Shown: piece by piece, positions 22,901 through 34,708 of the stretch
How positions within the stretch are numbered: the stretch's first letter is position 1
Layout: every line of letters starts with the position of its first letter
Assembly (NCBI GenBank): GCA_050084985.1
Contig: JBITNC010000001.1
Location: forward strand, 159,526,001 to 159,590,000
Origin: Nageia nagi
Taxonomy: Eukaryota; Pinophyta
Reading direction: 5' to 3'
Length of the DNA stretch: 64,000 bases
The notes under the pieces: model-generated
Told to the model about the DNA's origin: nothing
Seen by the model: the letters and a program-made list of their open reading frames with translations, nothing else
Database searches by the model: none
Program-made: the position numbers and the translations under genes

Positions 22901-24669
22901 GGCATGCCATTGCCAACCTTCAATGACTAACATCTTGGGCTATCCCAATTCTTTGACAAATGCAAATAGGTCTATGTCATCAATTTTGTAGGTTCCTTAC
23001 CATTTTTATTATAGGTCAGCAAGGTAAATTATAAATCTTGTTTACATTGAATGAGGAATAGGATATGATGGAATTTGAAAAATTATTAGAAACCTATTTC
23101 CTAAACATGAAAATAGCATAGTATGCAAAGGAAAATAATAAACTTACTAGCCCTATCTAGTAGCTCATATGCTAAGACTATATAACAAAAAAAAAAGTTA
23201 TTTTAAAAAAAAAAAAAGATGAAGGAGATATATCTTATCATCTATAGGGAGAAATTTAGTAAAATATTTTGAATATATGATAGTGTTCCATTCACAAACT
23301 CCAACATACATATAGGGTACATTAGAATCCATTTCAAAACCAACATGGGTGAGTGATCAACAATCCATCAAGAGGATGGAATAGATACCTAATCAAATTA
23401 AGGAAAAGAAAAAGAGAACAACAAAGAGGATAAAAGGAAGGATATATATATTTGTGACAATGGGTAAAAATAAGGATCTTACCCAAATTTATGGTTAACA
23501 TTAATATGAAATTCATTATGTAGAATATTACAGGGCTAAAGGGTATCCCATTGAAGCAAAATCAACTAAAGAGTTGGTGTGAGAAGAGTTAGGAAAATCC
23601 TTAGCATCATTGGAAACTTTGAATCTAAATCAAATCAAGTAGAATAGATAAAAGGGTACAATTTGTAAGATTTTTACTTAGTCCTATTTAATGGCTCTTC
23701 TACACTACTCTTCACAACATGATAAGAAGAATCAAATAGGGGTATCTAGTGTGAGGATATAAGAAAAGGAGGAATGGTATTTGATAATAGACAAAGTGAA
23801 TTTATTAGAGTGAAATATTGTTTATCTCCATCAACATTAATTGGTCTAATATTCATAGATAATTGTACTCTTTTGGGGAAAGTGATATAAATAGTTCAAG
23901 ATACTAGGTTCAAAATAATACTTGATCAATTTAATAAAATATGTAATCAAAGCTTTATTTCCAATATAATATCTATGTATTCCCCTAAAAGCGAGAAAAT
24001 AAGTAAGGGAGGAATAGTACTAGCTAATAGAAAAAGTGAAATCTAAGTTAGGGAAATGGACAAAGTGAAATTTACAAGTATAAAATAACATCATGATAGA
24101 TTAATGCCTAAGTTATGAAACTAGTAATTTTAGCCAAAGTTATGAAACTAGTTAGTAATTTGAGATTAATTCCTAAGTTAAAGGAAATAGTAATGTTAGC
24201 CCATACCAATTTACCTCTATTCTATGAAACTTGTAATTTTAGCCCATACTAATTTATTATTTTTAAATTTAATAATATAACACATAACTCAATATTGACT
24301 CTAAATGTTTTTTACCCAAAAATAAATCTCAAACCATATTAGAAAAATCATTTTAACTCAGTAAAATTGAGCATAATCATTTTAACCCAAAAACCCCTTA
24401 ATCTAGATAAAAATAATCATTTTTTATCGAAACTATTAATCCAAACTAAAATAATAATTTTTTATCAAAAAAAAACCAAAGGGAGATTCCAGGGCATACC
24501 TCGAAGGGGGAATGATGGTAATTGCTACAAAGACAAGTTGGAGGGTGAATAGTGATTGCCAAGATCAAGATCATGACTGCTCAAACTATGGGTGTCATCA
24601 AGTCACCACTTTGTTGGGGAGAATGGATTGTTAATGAATTGGGAGTGAATTCGTGAGTAATTATAGTTA
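22901..24669. other. Unassigned AT-rich DNA
   Basis: No gene or element is recognised. Short local repeats occur, such as AACTAGTAATTTTAGCC followed by a second TATGAAACT..GTAATTTTAGCCCATAC block around 24117-24260, and an ATAATCATTTT..AACC repeat at 24373-24470. Poly-A tracts lie at 23186-23217. Confidence 0.4.
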
Positions 24670-24793
24670 GGGCCTGGGATCCTAGGGGTCAAGATCTTGG
24701 GGTTTGATATCCCAACCATCAGGATCCTGGGCCCATGTTAAAAAAAACTAAGTCCTAATGAATTCCTCCAAAGTGGGACTCAACTTTGGAAAC
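24670..24793. other. Two adjacent hairpins in a GC-richer island
   Basis: The first inverted repeat pairs GGGCC (24670-24674) with GGCCC (24730-24734) and GGATCCT (24677-24683) with AGGATCC (24721-24727), with a two-base mismatch between the stems. The second pairs CCAAAGT with ACTTTGG around GGGACTCA (about 24769-24790). The block is much richer in G and C than its surroundings. Its origin is unknown; a relic LTR or foldback element is possible. Confidence 0.55.
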
Positions 24794-25254
24794 GTACCCT
24801 TATTGTATAATTGAATAGGTATATAACAAGGTTGGTGCCCAATATATCACATCTATTTTAATATTTATTATGATTATATTTTTAGTTAAACATGACCCTT
24901 GTGGACATTTGAAATGTTGTTATGTACATGTATTTAAAAAAAAACCCATTTGGATACAATAACTCAAATTTACTATTATTTTATATTGTGTCTATTTAGA
25001 AAATCAAATTCATGGTGCATATAAAATATTTTAGGCTTCTTGATACTATAATATTTCTAGTTACTAGACCCATTGTTGGTGTAGTTAATTTTATTGATTT
25101 ATTTTATAGTCTTTTGAGCAAATATTTTTCTAGTAAATAATTTATTTTAGTAAAGTATTTTACATGAGCCTATAGTTGTATTGTATGCAAGAAAGGATTC
25201 AAAAATAATTGCTTTGGGAATTCATCCCAACTTATTATTAGATTACAAAAACCT
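24794..25254. other. Unassigned DNA
   Basis: No feature is recognised apart from TTGGTGCCC at 24832-24840, which by itself is not enough to call a primer binding site. Confidence 0.3.
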
Positions 25255-26625
25255 TTAAATCTTAAGGGGTTCTTTTGGTACTAGAGTTTTGCTAATACAT
25301 AATCTAAATAATTATTAATTTTAGATTACTTTATCCATTAATATATACTTCCATTAAAAACATATTAATGTTACAATACTAGGCCCTTTTTATTCAATAT
25401 TAAGTGATCATATTCTCTTTTTATATCATCCTTGGTATCTCCCCTATTGTATTATGTATATGATTGCTTGAATCAATATTTAAGATTATTTTATATATGA
25501 TTCAAATATTTTTATATTTTAAGATTGAAGTTCATGTATTCAATGATTAACAAGAGTTGATCAATCTTGACTATAGCCATTTGAAAATATTAAAGAGGCT
25601 CGTTATGAAAACTTCAAAATTTTGAATTGAATTAAGTATTTGTAATTTTAAAATTTTCAATTGTAAATAGTACTAGATAAATAAGAGTGAAATTTGATTT
25701 TTTTTGAGTGAATTTCCATAGGTTGTATAATGTTATATATTACCAAACACTTCTTCATTTTATAATTCCCAGTATTATTATTGTTGGAATCCAACCATAT
25801 TGAAATAGCTTGACATTCATAACCATAATATTTGATGAAAAACCATTTTAAACTACTATTTAATATATGTCCAATGGATCTTCTTCTAGAGTTACCATAA
25901 TAGGACAAGTTGGAAAAATATTGGAAAAGGTTGCAAAGTTTGGTTTTATATCTAGTAATTACATTTTCTTAAAATTATCTAGGGAATTTTTAGAAAATAC
26001 ATTTTGTGCATATCGTATGATCATTAAAATCCATGAAATTGTGTCTACATCATGCATCTTGTCAAATAATTAAAATTCCTTCTCTTGAAGAGTTCTTTAG
26101 AGCTTGGTATTTTACTAAGACATAATTCAAATAATTATTAATATTAAATTACTTGAACTATTGATGTACAAATTCATTAAAAATATGTTAACCTTACAAG
26201 ATTAGGATTTTTTATCAATGTCATTTAATCAACATATTCTTTTTTACTACCATCATTAGCATCTCCCCTACTATATTATGTACATGATTGCTTAAATCAA
26301 GGAGCTAGAAGGACCATCTTGGATATTATATTTAATATTGTTCTATACTTCAAACATTTTGATTTCTTATATTTTAGGACTAAATTTCATGTATTCAATG
26401 ATAAAAAAGACCCTATCAATACTAACTATGGTCATTTTAAAACATTCAATAAGTTAGTTATAACAACTTCAAAATTTTAAATTGTATAGAGTATTTGCAT
26501 TTTCAAAAAACTTAATTGTAAATAATACTATATAACTAAGAGTGAAATTGGGCTAATTTTGAGTGGATGATTTAGTTATAAAATTATATAGGTTTTACAA
26601 TATTATATTTTAGAAAAAATTGATG
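25255..26625. repeat. Large direct duplication, two copies of about 500 bp
   Basis: Bases 25255-25760 and about 26080-26625 align along most of their length, about 830 bp apart. Shared landmarks in the same order are AATAATTATTAAT, ATCTCCCCTA followed by TATTATGTA and CATGATTGCTT/TATGATTGCTT, TTCATGTATTCAATGAT, AACTTCAAAATTTT and AAGAGTGAAATT. The spacer (25761-26079) contains short ORFs on both strands without domains. Divergence is perhaps 25%, so the duplication is old. What was duplicated is not known. Confidence 0.75.
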
Positions 26626-29289
26626 AATGCTAATAGTAACTTCTATATATATAGGTAGAAGCTTATGCTAAACACTTCAGTGTGTGGAATGTGATAAAGA
26701 ATATAGAACAAATATAGTAATCTGATATAAATATTATGTAATAATATAAAAAATATTGGATCAAGATTCAATAAATGAACTATTGATAATGGGGTCAAGA
26801 AAGATAAATACCTATAATCTTACCTACACAAGTAAATACATATATGCAGATAAAGATTTATCGACATAAGTGAGATCTTGAGATATGACCTTTAGAGTTG
26901 ATCGAGATTATGGGTCACATCGATGCCAAGGATAATGTTCACATGTACCTTAGCATTTATGTACATAGGATCATACATGTTATGGCCTATGTAGATTAGT
27001 GTGCACATCCAAGATCCAATAGTAGTATGATGTAACAATAAGCCCATTATAGTATATAATTATGAAGATGGAATGATATATGCTCAAGTTATAACAAGAT
27101 CCCAATCTCAATAGGAAATGTTAAGAAACACTTTAATCATAAGTGGTACCAACTATTGAGATGAAATCTTGATGGATTCCCATGTAATATGTATGCCTTT
27201 ATATATGAAAAATAACCACCATAATGCATGCCTACAAGCCAATGTCAACACTAGTGTACGTTGCATAATAATAGATGATATTAAATGATAAAGTGCTTAA
27301 GAAATCTAATATAAGTAAAATATCATTATAACGAGATATAAGTAATAGAAAATTAATGAAGGACACTAGTACGGGTCTAAATTAAGTGTGAAAAAATTCT
27401 TAATTTTATAATTCCCATAATCCATGTTGAAATAGTATGTCCATCAAGTTGAAGATTGTTAAGCATTAGATGTTGTAAATGAAAATTCAATTAATTTGAG
27501 GGTGATTGGCATAGTTTTCATACATGTCAATCAGTTTGTATTGTATAAATTTATGCATGGATAGGTCAAATTTAAGTCCAAATAAATTGATGAGTGTATG
27601 AAGAAGCCTACCCTATGAAAAGATATTATTGGTAATGTAGGTTTATAGGAGTTAAAGATATGTTGAAGAGCATAACAAGTTACGTGTATCCTCCCATTTA
27701 TATCTATTTTTTAAACTTAAAATAAAAGAGGGTATTTCATAAGATATTTTATGGTGATTATAAAATATAATAAAAGGTCATTTTTTGATCATTTTTTCAA
27801 CCAATTTTAGTTCTATGAGGGTAGTTTTGAACCACCTACAAGGGAGGTTATACACCATTATTAAAAACTCACAGAGGATTTAAATGTAAGGTATTTACTA
27901 ACCATAGTTATAGGTTATCAATATTTTAATAAAACCCACAATGAAAACCATCATTAAAGATTTTCAAGGGTAATTCATAATCATCCTTATTGCCCTTTTT
28001 TAGTGTAGTTTTAACTAGGACCTAAAAAATCAATATAAAGTATTATGTATTTTAATATTTTCTCCCATATAATTTGTTATTTGGTAGACCTTGGTTGCAT
28101 AGTATGAAGGTTATTTATTCAATATTTTCCATAAAGTAAAAAATATCACCATCAAAGTTTATGGGAATTCATTTATTTTTGTCAATATTTTTGAATGAAA
28201 TATGATCTCCATCACAAAATGTGAGAATAAAGAAGAGCCAAAGAAATTATATCATGTCAAAGAGGTGAACCTAGGCACATACAGGTTCAACGATGAAGAT
28301 ATCTTATAAAGCTTCAAAACGCTTAATAATAATCTATAATATGTGGTATAACAACATAATACAAAGCATTAGTGTACATAAAGTATAAAGAATGATGATT
28401 CATCTAAATATGTTTAGGTTCTATTATAGGAGAAAAGTGTAAAGAAACTATATTTTCTAAAGTAAACATGTAATTCTGAAGAAGAGTCCTCCAAACTAGG
28501 ATCCATTAAGAATAGATTGAGTTTGCATTTGAATGAGATAAATATGAATTTTTATTTCCTAAATAATTGTTTAAAGAGATGTGATTATAAGGGAAACATT
28601 TACGAAAACATGAGCAAGGTATTATATTATTTACCCAAATGTGGGACAAGTTAAGATAACATCTAACCTTGGTTATTAGGAGAATTATAAGGAGAAAACG
28701 GAGTGGAAGGTGATGAGTCTTCATTAAATGATATGTTTGGTTCAATTTTCACAATCTGACTCAATGATGATTTAGGATGGTTTTTAGATCCAAATAAGTC
28801 AATTTCACTTGATATTTTCAAAAATTATGATTATTAAGTTTTCAAAGTTAAGTGAAAAGAGATCAACTAATAAGTCCTTATGAATATTTTATAGAGTTGA
28901 ATAAAATACCTTAGAGGACATAGTAAATTCCTCCCTTTTATGGTAAACCACTCTTATTTCTATTTTCTATATAATAGGAGTAGTTTTAGGTATTTAGGTA
29001 AGGGGAGGAGTGTTTTCTTTTTTGTTATTATAGATTTATTGTGGTACATTAGTACATATAGAGCTAATATTGTACACTAATGTATGATTATGTAGTAAGT
29101 ATAATTTCTAAGTTTATATTCCAAGGCTACCAATGTTGTTTATCCTACCCTACTTAATTGATGAGATGTCATTTTTGAATGAGGAATTGGTAGATGTAGA
29201 AATGATATAAATAAGATGAATAAGGTGGGATTATGGTTTTATGAATAGGAAGAAAAAAATTATCAAAAAATCTCTTTTGAATATTCAAA
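26626..29289. other. Unassigned DNA with a possible CACTA-type terminus near 28005
   Basis: No coding sequence is recognised. On the minus strand a possible DNA-transposon end starts at 28005 (CACTAAAAAAGGGCAATAAGG), with internal short repeats inside it (about 27830-27990). No matching second terminus or transposase was found. The rest is AT-rich and unassigned. Confidence 0.3.
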
Positions 29290-30835
29290 AAAATTCCTTG
29301 GTCTTATAAGGATACGTGTAGCTTAGATCTTGATTTTGTGACTCATAGTTTAGTTTTCAAAGATGATGATAAGCCTATTACCCAAAAGCCAAGGAATATG
29401 CATTTTAAAGTTTCCTTTATAATTAAGAATTATATTGATAAATATTTGAAATATGGATGCATCAGGCCTATTGATTATTCTCCATGAATTTCTAATGTTA
29501 TTCCTACAATAAAGCCTAATGGCGAGAAAAGATGTTGCACAAACTTTAAGGGTATCAACAAATATTTTTCAAAAGATAAATTTCAAATTTTATTGAGGAA
29601 AATTATTTTTCATTAATATGTATTCTTATTTGCATATGGTATGGAGATATTTTTGATTATTTGAAGCATGGAGTTATTCTTAGTAATTATGATGGCATGG
29701 ATAGAATAAGACTAAAAAATATGGCTTCCAAGTATGTAATAATTGGATATTTTTCATATAGAAGATAATTTGATGGTTCTCTTTTAATATTTCTCCAGCA
29801 TGACATGATAAATGTATCCATGGAACAAGCCCATGAAGGTATTTGTGATGGCCTCTTTAATGCAAAAACAATTTCTTTAAAGTTACTTAGAAATTATTGG
29901 TCATGGAATGAATTGTGAGTAATATCAAAATAATGATAACTTATGGCCAACTCCTTCTCATTAGTTTAATGTGATTATATCTCCATGGCCATTTTAAATT
30001 TGGGTGTTTAATTTTATGGTATTAATCAATCTACATTCAATAGAGGTGTATAAGTTCATCATTACCACCACTAAATATTTCACCAATTAGGTTGAGGATA
30101 TACCATTAAAATCTTCTAAAGGTAACAAAATAGTTGAGTTTCTTATTGAAAATATCTTTAAAATATTTTTATTATCATTTCCATTGTTTATAAATAATGG
30201 ATAAAAGTTTAGGGTTAATTAGATGAAGAAGATTTATAAAGAATTTCATATCAAGAAAACATTTCTAGTTTTCAATATCCTCAAGGTAATGGAAAAGCTT
30301 AAGCTCCTAACCAAACCATTGTTAGTAGTTTAAGGAAAATAATTCAAAAGAATGGAAAAGATTGGCATCATATCAACTCCAATATGCACTTTGGGAAAAT
30401 AGGATGAGTATAAGAACAATAAGTACTACTCTATTTTACTTGTTATATGAAGATGACATTGATATACCATTGAAGTTAGAAATCCCTTCTTTGATACTAT
30501 CATTAGGAGGAATAATATCATTTGAAGATATAAAGAATATAACATTGAAATATCTAGAACCTTTGGATGAGAATAAAGTAAATGCATTAGAGGATTTAAG
30601 AGTATATCATAACATAATAAAGGGAGCATACAGCAAGAATATCAAGCCAAAGGAATTTTAAGTTGGAGATTTGGTTCTTATAGAGAACCAAGAAAATAAA
30701 AATCCATTAGAACAAGAAAAAGTAGAAAATTTTGACCCTAATTGGATTGGTCCTTACATTGTTGTAGAAAATAATGTTCATATCTCAAGAGTTTTTATGC
30801 ATAGCTTTGTATTTCATACTTTATGAAATGATTCT
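29290..30835 (+). pseudogene. pol: Element C pol relic with internal deletion
   Basis: The translation starts with the segment leading into RT (KPITQKPRNMHFKV near 29358) and the RT N-terminus (YGCIRPIDYSP, then SNVIPTIKPNGEKR and GINKYFSKDKF, to about 29600). It then jumps to the region before the integrase HHCC domain (ASKYVIIGYFSYRR near 29725; QAHEGICDGLFNAK near 29825). Integrase continues at 29960-30350 (WPF, YKFIITTTKYFTN, INNG for the catalytic Asp) with stops. The C-terminal part (30362-30661 and on to about 30835) includes a DPNWIGP-like segment. Most of RT and all RNase H, well over 1 kb, are missing, so there was an internal deletion. The YVDD box is absent. Confidence 0.75.
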
Positions 30836-32248
30836 TATTTTATTTTCAAATGTTTCTATTATAGTATCAATATGAGTGAGTAATAAATAAATTTTGTGGG
30901 AATTTTCAAAAGGTCATGTTTTTAATTCTTTGTACATTGAATCCCTATAGTACATTGACATAAAACTTGTAGTAAGATTGGAATAATCTTCAAGTGTTAT
31001 TTAGTTCAATGGTCTGGAAAAATATTGTATTTCATAAATTTATCATTAGTGGTTGAGAAAAAAATAGAAAAATATTCTTTGTGATGTGCAAAATATAGGT
31101 ATGTCTTTTCTTTTTCTATTTATTTTCAATGGAGTAAGGAAAACCCTCACAAAGAGTTTAGATATATCTTTTTTTAAAAAAAGAGAATAAAATTCCTCCT
31201 AATTAGGTGTGTCAATATATTATATTGGAGAAAATTTTGAGCTTAAATGTTTTAGAATCCTTAGTGAAGATAATAAGCATCTCTATCTAATATTTCTTTG
31301 AAGGAAGAAGTTAGAAAATGGAAAAAGGTAAGTGCAAGTATGTTTCCTTGTACTTTATTTTATCAAATCAACATTTAAGTTGACATATTCAATATCATAT
31401 TATAATTCAAAAAAATAGATTTTTATAAGTTTTATAGATTTCAAATAAGGCCTCTTAATTGGGAAACACAACATAAATTTTTTTATTCTTTAGGGACTCT
31501 AAAGAATTTAAGATAATCATTTATCTTTGATAATCATTAGTAAGTATCCAATTCTAGCATCTTCATCATGGAGGTGTGCCGAGTTGGAACTATTGATATT
31601 TAGTATTTCTTAGTAAGTACCTAGTTCTACCATATTCATCATGGAAGTGTGTCAAGGTAAGGAAGATACCAACCCATTTGATGCTTGGGGAATTAAAAAT
31701 CTATTTTGAACATATTCATTGTGGAGGTATGTCAAGTTAAGGAAGACACACACCTATTTGATGTTTGAGGGAATAAGCATATGGTTTTAGAATTTCTCTC
31801 ATGGAAATATGTGCTAAGTTGAAATAAATTTCAAGAGGTTTTATTTTATGAATTTAATATCATAAAAAAATAAATTATATTATATTATTTTTTTCTCTAG
31901 TAAACATATATTAATTCAATTTTAAGAAGTTTGATTATGATATGATTGTACTAACAAGACACTAGTATACAACAATGCATTGATATATGTAAAACAAGAA
32001 AAATATAATATGCAATGTCATTCATAGAATTATTTTTTTGATATCTTTTATAGGTACCTTTCTTTATTGTGGTTCCTTCCATTATCATTTGGCCTTCATT
32101 GCAGCTACCAAATCAAAGAGGGGGCATGAGATATGGTAAAAATAATGGACTTCAAGTTGCATTTATGAAGATTTATGAGGGAATTATTTATTATTTTCCT
32201 TTGGATTATATTTTTATTTTATCAAAAATATATCCAAAGGGGGGCATT
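30836..32248 (+). repeat. Element C 3' non-coding region with 73-80-bp tandem units
   Basis: A motif like TTCATCATGGAGGTGTG recurs at about 31562, 31635, 31715 and 31794, spacings of 73, 80 and 79 bp, with AGTTAAGGAAGA-type sequence after the middle copies. These are four diverged tandem units. The region ends in the polypurine tract CCAAAGGGGGGC (32234-32245), directly before the LTR. A 61-codon ORF at 32069-32254 covers the tract and has no domain. Confidence 0.65.
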
Positions 32249-32919
32249 TGTTAACACCCAAATTTGATGTTTATTTAATTAAAAATGATATTTTAGGTAT
32301 CCAAGTAATAAAAATACTTATTTGTAATATTTAAGGTATATTTATGGAATAAAATATAATTTCACTCATTTCTATCTTTATGGTGATAGGTCCAAGGTGT
32401 GTTAATCAAGGAGGATTATCTCAACGATGGAACTTCATCTATAAAAGGAGTAAGGATTATGCTTCATGTATCATGATATAATATAGAACTTGATAGATTA
32501 TAAAATAATCTTCTATGCTTAGTGTCTCTTAACACCACCTATCACATTTGCTTTTACTCTTGTTAGTTTATTGCATTCCTTATTCATGATATTGTAGTTT
32601 AGGTTTCTTGATCTTAACAAGAAGGCTTTATGACAAACATAAGTTTGAAGGCACTAAGGTTGGAACAACAAACATCGATGCACTAATTCTATGAGGCATG
32701 GAGGTTTGAAATTCGGGAGTGAGTCATCTTGATACTATTGAACTTAAATTTGAGCAGTAATCAATACATAAAATATAAATGATAGATTTGTAATTTATTT
32801 AAATTCATATTTATTTAGGAATATAGCATAGAAGCATTAGCTTTTACTATAATTAAATTATTTCTTTAAGTAGTATTTTTATTTATTATAATTGATTATC
32901 AAGTAACACTTATTCGCCT
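32249..32919 (+). repeat. Element C 3' LTR
   Basis: TGTTAACACCCAAATTTG starts just after a strong polypurine tract (AAAGGGGGGCATT). The LTR has a TATA-like CTATAAAAGG at about 32442-32451. It runs about 670 bp until element D begins at 32920, close to the 644 bp of the element A LTR, so D may have inserted at or very near its end. No 5' LTR copy for element C is seen in the window. Confidence 0.65.
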
Positions 32920-33767
32920 TGTAGACACCTAAAAATGTCCCTTTTTTAACTAGTAAACATTGAAATAATCATAACTCTTTGTGACCATATAAAATAGGTT
33001 TAAAAAACCATATTATTGGATAGCTCCCATCGAGTACATGCAAAATGGGTGGTCACATGATTCTTTTTAGGTAAAATTGGCTATTTAACGGTCATTTTAA
33101 CATTGTCACAAAATTGGAAGCCAGTCATCGGTGACCCAAGACAGTCACCGATGTTTTGAGACAATCGTCAGCGTCCGTCTAGCAATCATCGGTGACTCTG
33201 TAACAGTCGAACAAGAAACCAAAATGGTGAGAGAAAGTTGAAACATTTCATTTCTCCCAGATGATGTGGATAGAGGGGGTCAGTTACGACCTACAATGGC
33301 TTTTCACTTCCCCTTACCAGCCTTGAAACATCTCACCCAAAATCTATAAATGCAAGCCAATACAAAGCAATTAGAGAGAATCTTGACCCAATTTTGAAGT
33401 AGGGTAATGTTGCCAAAATCTTATGATCTCATACCTTTTATTATTTTATGTTAGCTTTAATTTAATACATGTCATAGATAGATGCTTTGATGTTATTGTC
33501 TTTTGCATGTGTGTAAGATTTACAGGTTGTCCACATCAAGGAAAGAAGCAAGCAAATCAAAAACAATGGAGATCTAATACCTTCATTTTGGCAAATGGCA
33601 TTTGTAAAAATCCCTTCCAAGGGCAAATTGTAGTTTGAGCTAAAAATCAATATCAATTCATAATTACAGTATTTCTATCTATTTACATAATTTGAGGTTT
33701 AGTGAAAGTTTAAGAATAATTTGTATTTCATGTTATTCTACATTCCAGCTCTATTTTCACTGCAACA
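32920..33767 (+). repeat. Element D 5' LTR
   Basis: It differs from the 3' LTR at about 35 of 848 positions by eye, mostly C/T or G/A transitions. A TATA box (TATAAA) is at 33345-33350, so transcription would start near 33375. A 20-21-bp tandem motif lies at 33122-33210. An ORF of 71 codons (33423-33638) recurs in the 3' LTR at 50775-50990; this follows from LTR duplication and is not evidence of coding. Confidence 0.93.
33122..33210 (+). repeat. 20-21-bp tandem motif in the 5' LTR
   Basis: CAGTC/CAATC unit starts are at 33122, 33142, 33162, 33183 and 33204. Each full unit carries a variant of TCGGTGAC or ACCGATG. The GC-rich units stand out in AT-rich DNA. The equivalent units in the 3' LTR start at 50474, 50494, 50514, 50535 and 50556. 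Confidence 0.8.
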
Positions 33768-33790
33768 TTCTAGCGCTAGAAGGGGGCCCT
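33768..33790 (+). promoter_or_regulatory. Putative primer binding region with perfect palindrome
   Basis: Directly after the LTR is TTCTAGCGCTAGAA (33768-33781), a perfect 14-bp palindrome, followed by GGGGGCCC. This is where the tRNA primer site lies in LTR elements. The AGCGCT core looks like a transition-mutated form of the GGCGCC seen in many plant gypsy primer sites (inference). The tRNA partner is not determined. Confidence 0.5.
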
Positions 33791-33918
33791 TTCGTTATTG
33801 ATAGGGAGGTTTTTTATTTATAATGATTTTACCTTTCTGTTATCTAATTTATTTGAATTTCTCCATATACTAACTTCAAATTTTGCATTCTGTGCATTTT
33901 AGGAAATCTGTTGTAGAA

Positions 33919-34070
33919 ATGCCAGCGACTGGAATCAGACATCGGTGACTCAAAAGGAACACCAGCGATTTACAAAGTAATCTAGACCAAATGCTAGCAA
34001 TTGGAATTGGACGTTGGTGACTCAGAATAAATGCCAATGACCTCTATCTAAATGCTGATGACTCATACTA
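33919..34070 (+). repeat. 20-21-bp tandem motif in the leader
   Basis: Seven diverged units, mostly 20-22 bp and one about 30 bp, begin ATGCCAGCGACTGG, ACATCGGTGACTC, ACCAGCGATT, ATGCTAGCAATTGG, ACGTTGGTGACTC, ATGCCAATGACC and ATGCTGATGACTC. This is the same motif family as in the LTR, repeated only about 150 bp downstream of the 5' LTR. Confidence 0.75.
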
Positions 34071-34313
34071 TAGGTCATTTTGTCTCTTTTTGTTATTTCT
34101 GAAAAAATAAAATAAAATGTATAATATGTTGTTAAAATGGAAGGATACTTTTGAATGTGATTCCTTTGCCTAGAATGCATGTAAGAATGGGTAGAAAAGA
34201 TTAAATGCATATTTTTTTTATTAATTTATTTTATGTAAAATGTTATGTATTTATTTTCATGTTTTGGGTGAAGGGTACGTACACATTAATACTTTTTATC
34301 TTTTCTACTTATG

Positions 34314-34708
34314 CTCTCCCTTTACGCTTCATGCGATCTAAGGTGACCAGAATAGACTGGATGAGAAGGAGTAATTAATTTTTCTTTTCTTTCACATTCA
34401 CACTATCATTAATTTGGTTAATTTACCCACATAATGACCTCTTACCAAGTTTTCCCTTACCACTCCATTGGAGGTCGAAGGGATATGTGACTAGTAAGAG
34501 GAGGTAATTTACTACAAATAATACTTCCCACAATTGGAAGGAGTAAATGAATCACATTTAATTTGGAATGAACATAAGGAAAATAAATCGAGTTTTGGGT
34601 AGTGTAAATCATATTAAAAGGTTAATGAATTGGAGGGATTCGAATACATTAAGTACTTTCACTTAACAAAGTATGCTCTCACTTTTGCGCTTCAAGCGAT
34701 CCTAAGTG
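34314..34708 (+). repeat. Leader hairpin type 2, two copies
   Basis: Copy 1 (34319-34343) pairs CCTT with AAGG outside CGC/GCG (CGCTTCATGCG). Copy 2 (34680-34708) pairs CACTT with AAGTG outside CGCTT/AAGCG. Both are preceded by ATGCTCTC. The C-G pair in copy 1 is replaced by an A-T pair in copy 2, so pairing is kept although the sequence changed. Confidence 0.6.

Larger units (their letters stand above)
29290..32919 (+). mobile_element. Element C: Ty3/gypsy relic, 5' part missing
   Basis: It joins the pol relic (29290-30835), the tandem-repeat 3' region and the 3' LTR (from 32249) in one orientation. The gag and 5' LTR are not identifiable upstream of 29.29 kb. Element D lies directly after it. 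Confidence 0.7.

Noticed and set aside
24832-24840. TTGGTGCCC as a primer binding site
   Set aside because: No LTR pair or coding relic flanks it; a 9-mer is too little.
33423-33638. 71-codon ORF conserved at 50775-50990
   Set aside because: Both lie at the same place in the two LTRs of element D, so the conservation follows from LTR duplication. No domain is seen, and an overlapping minus-strand ORF is equally conserved.
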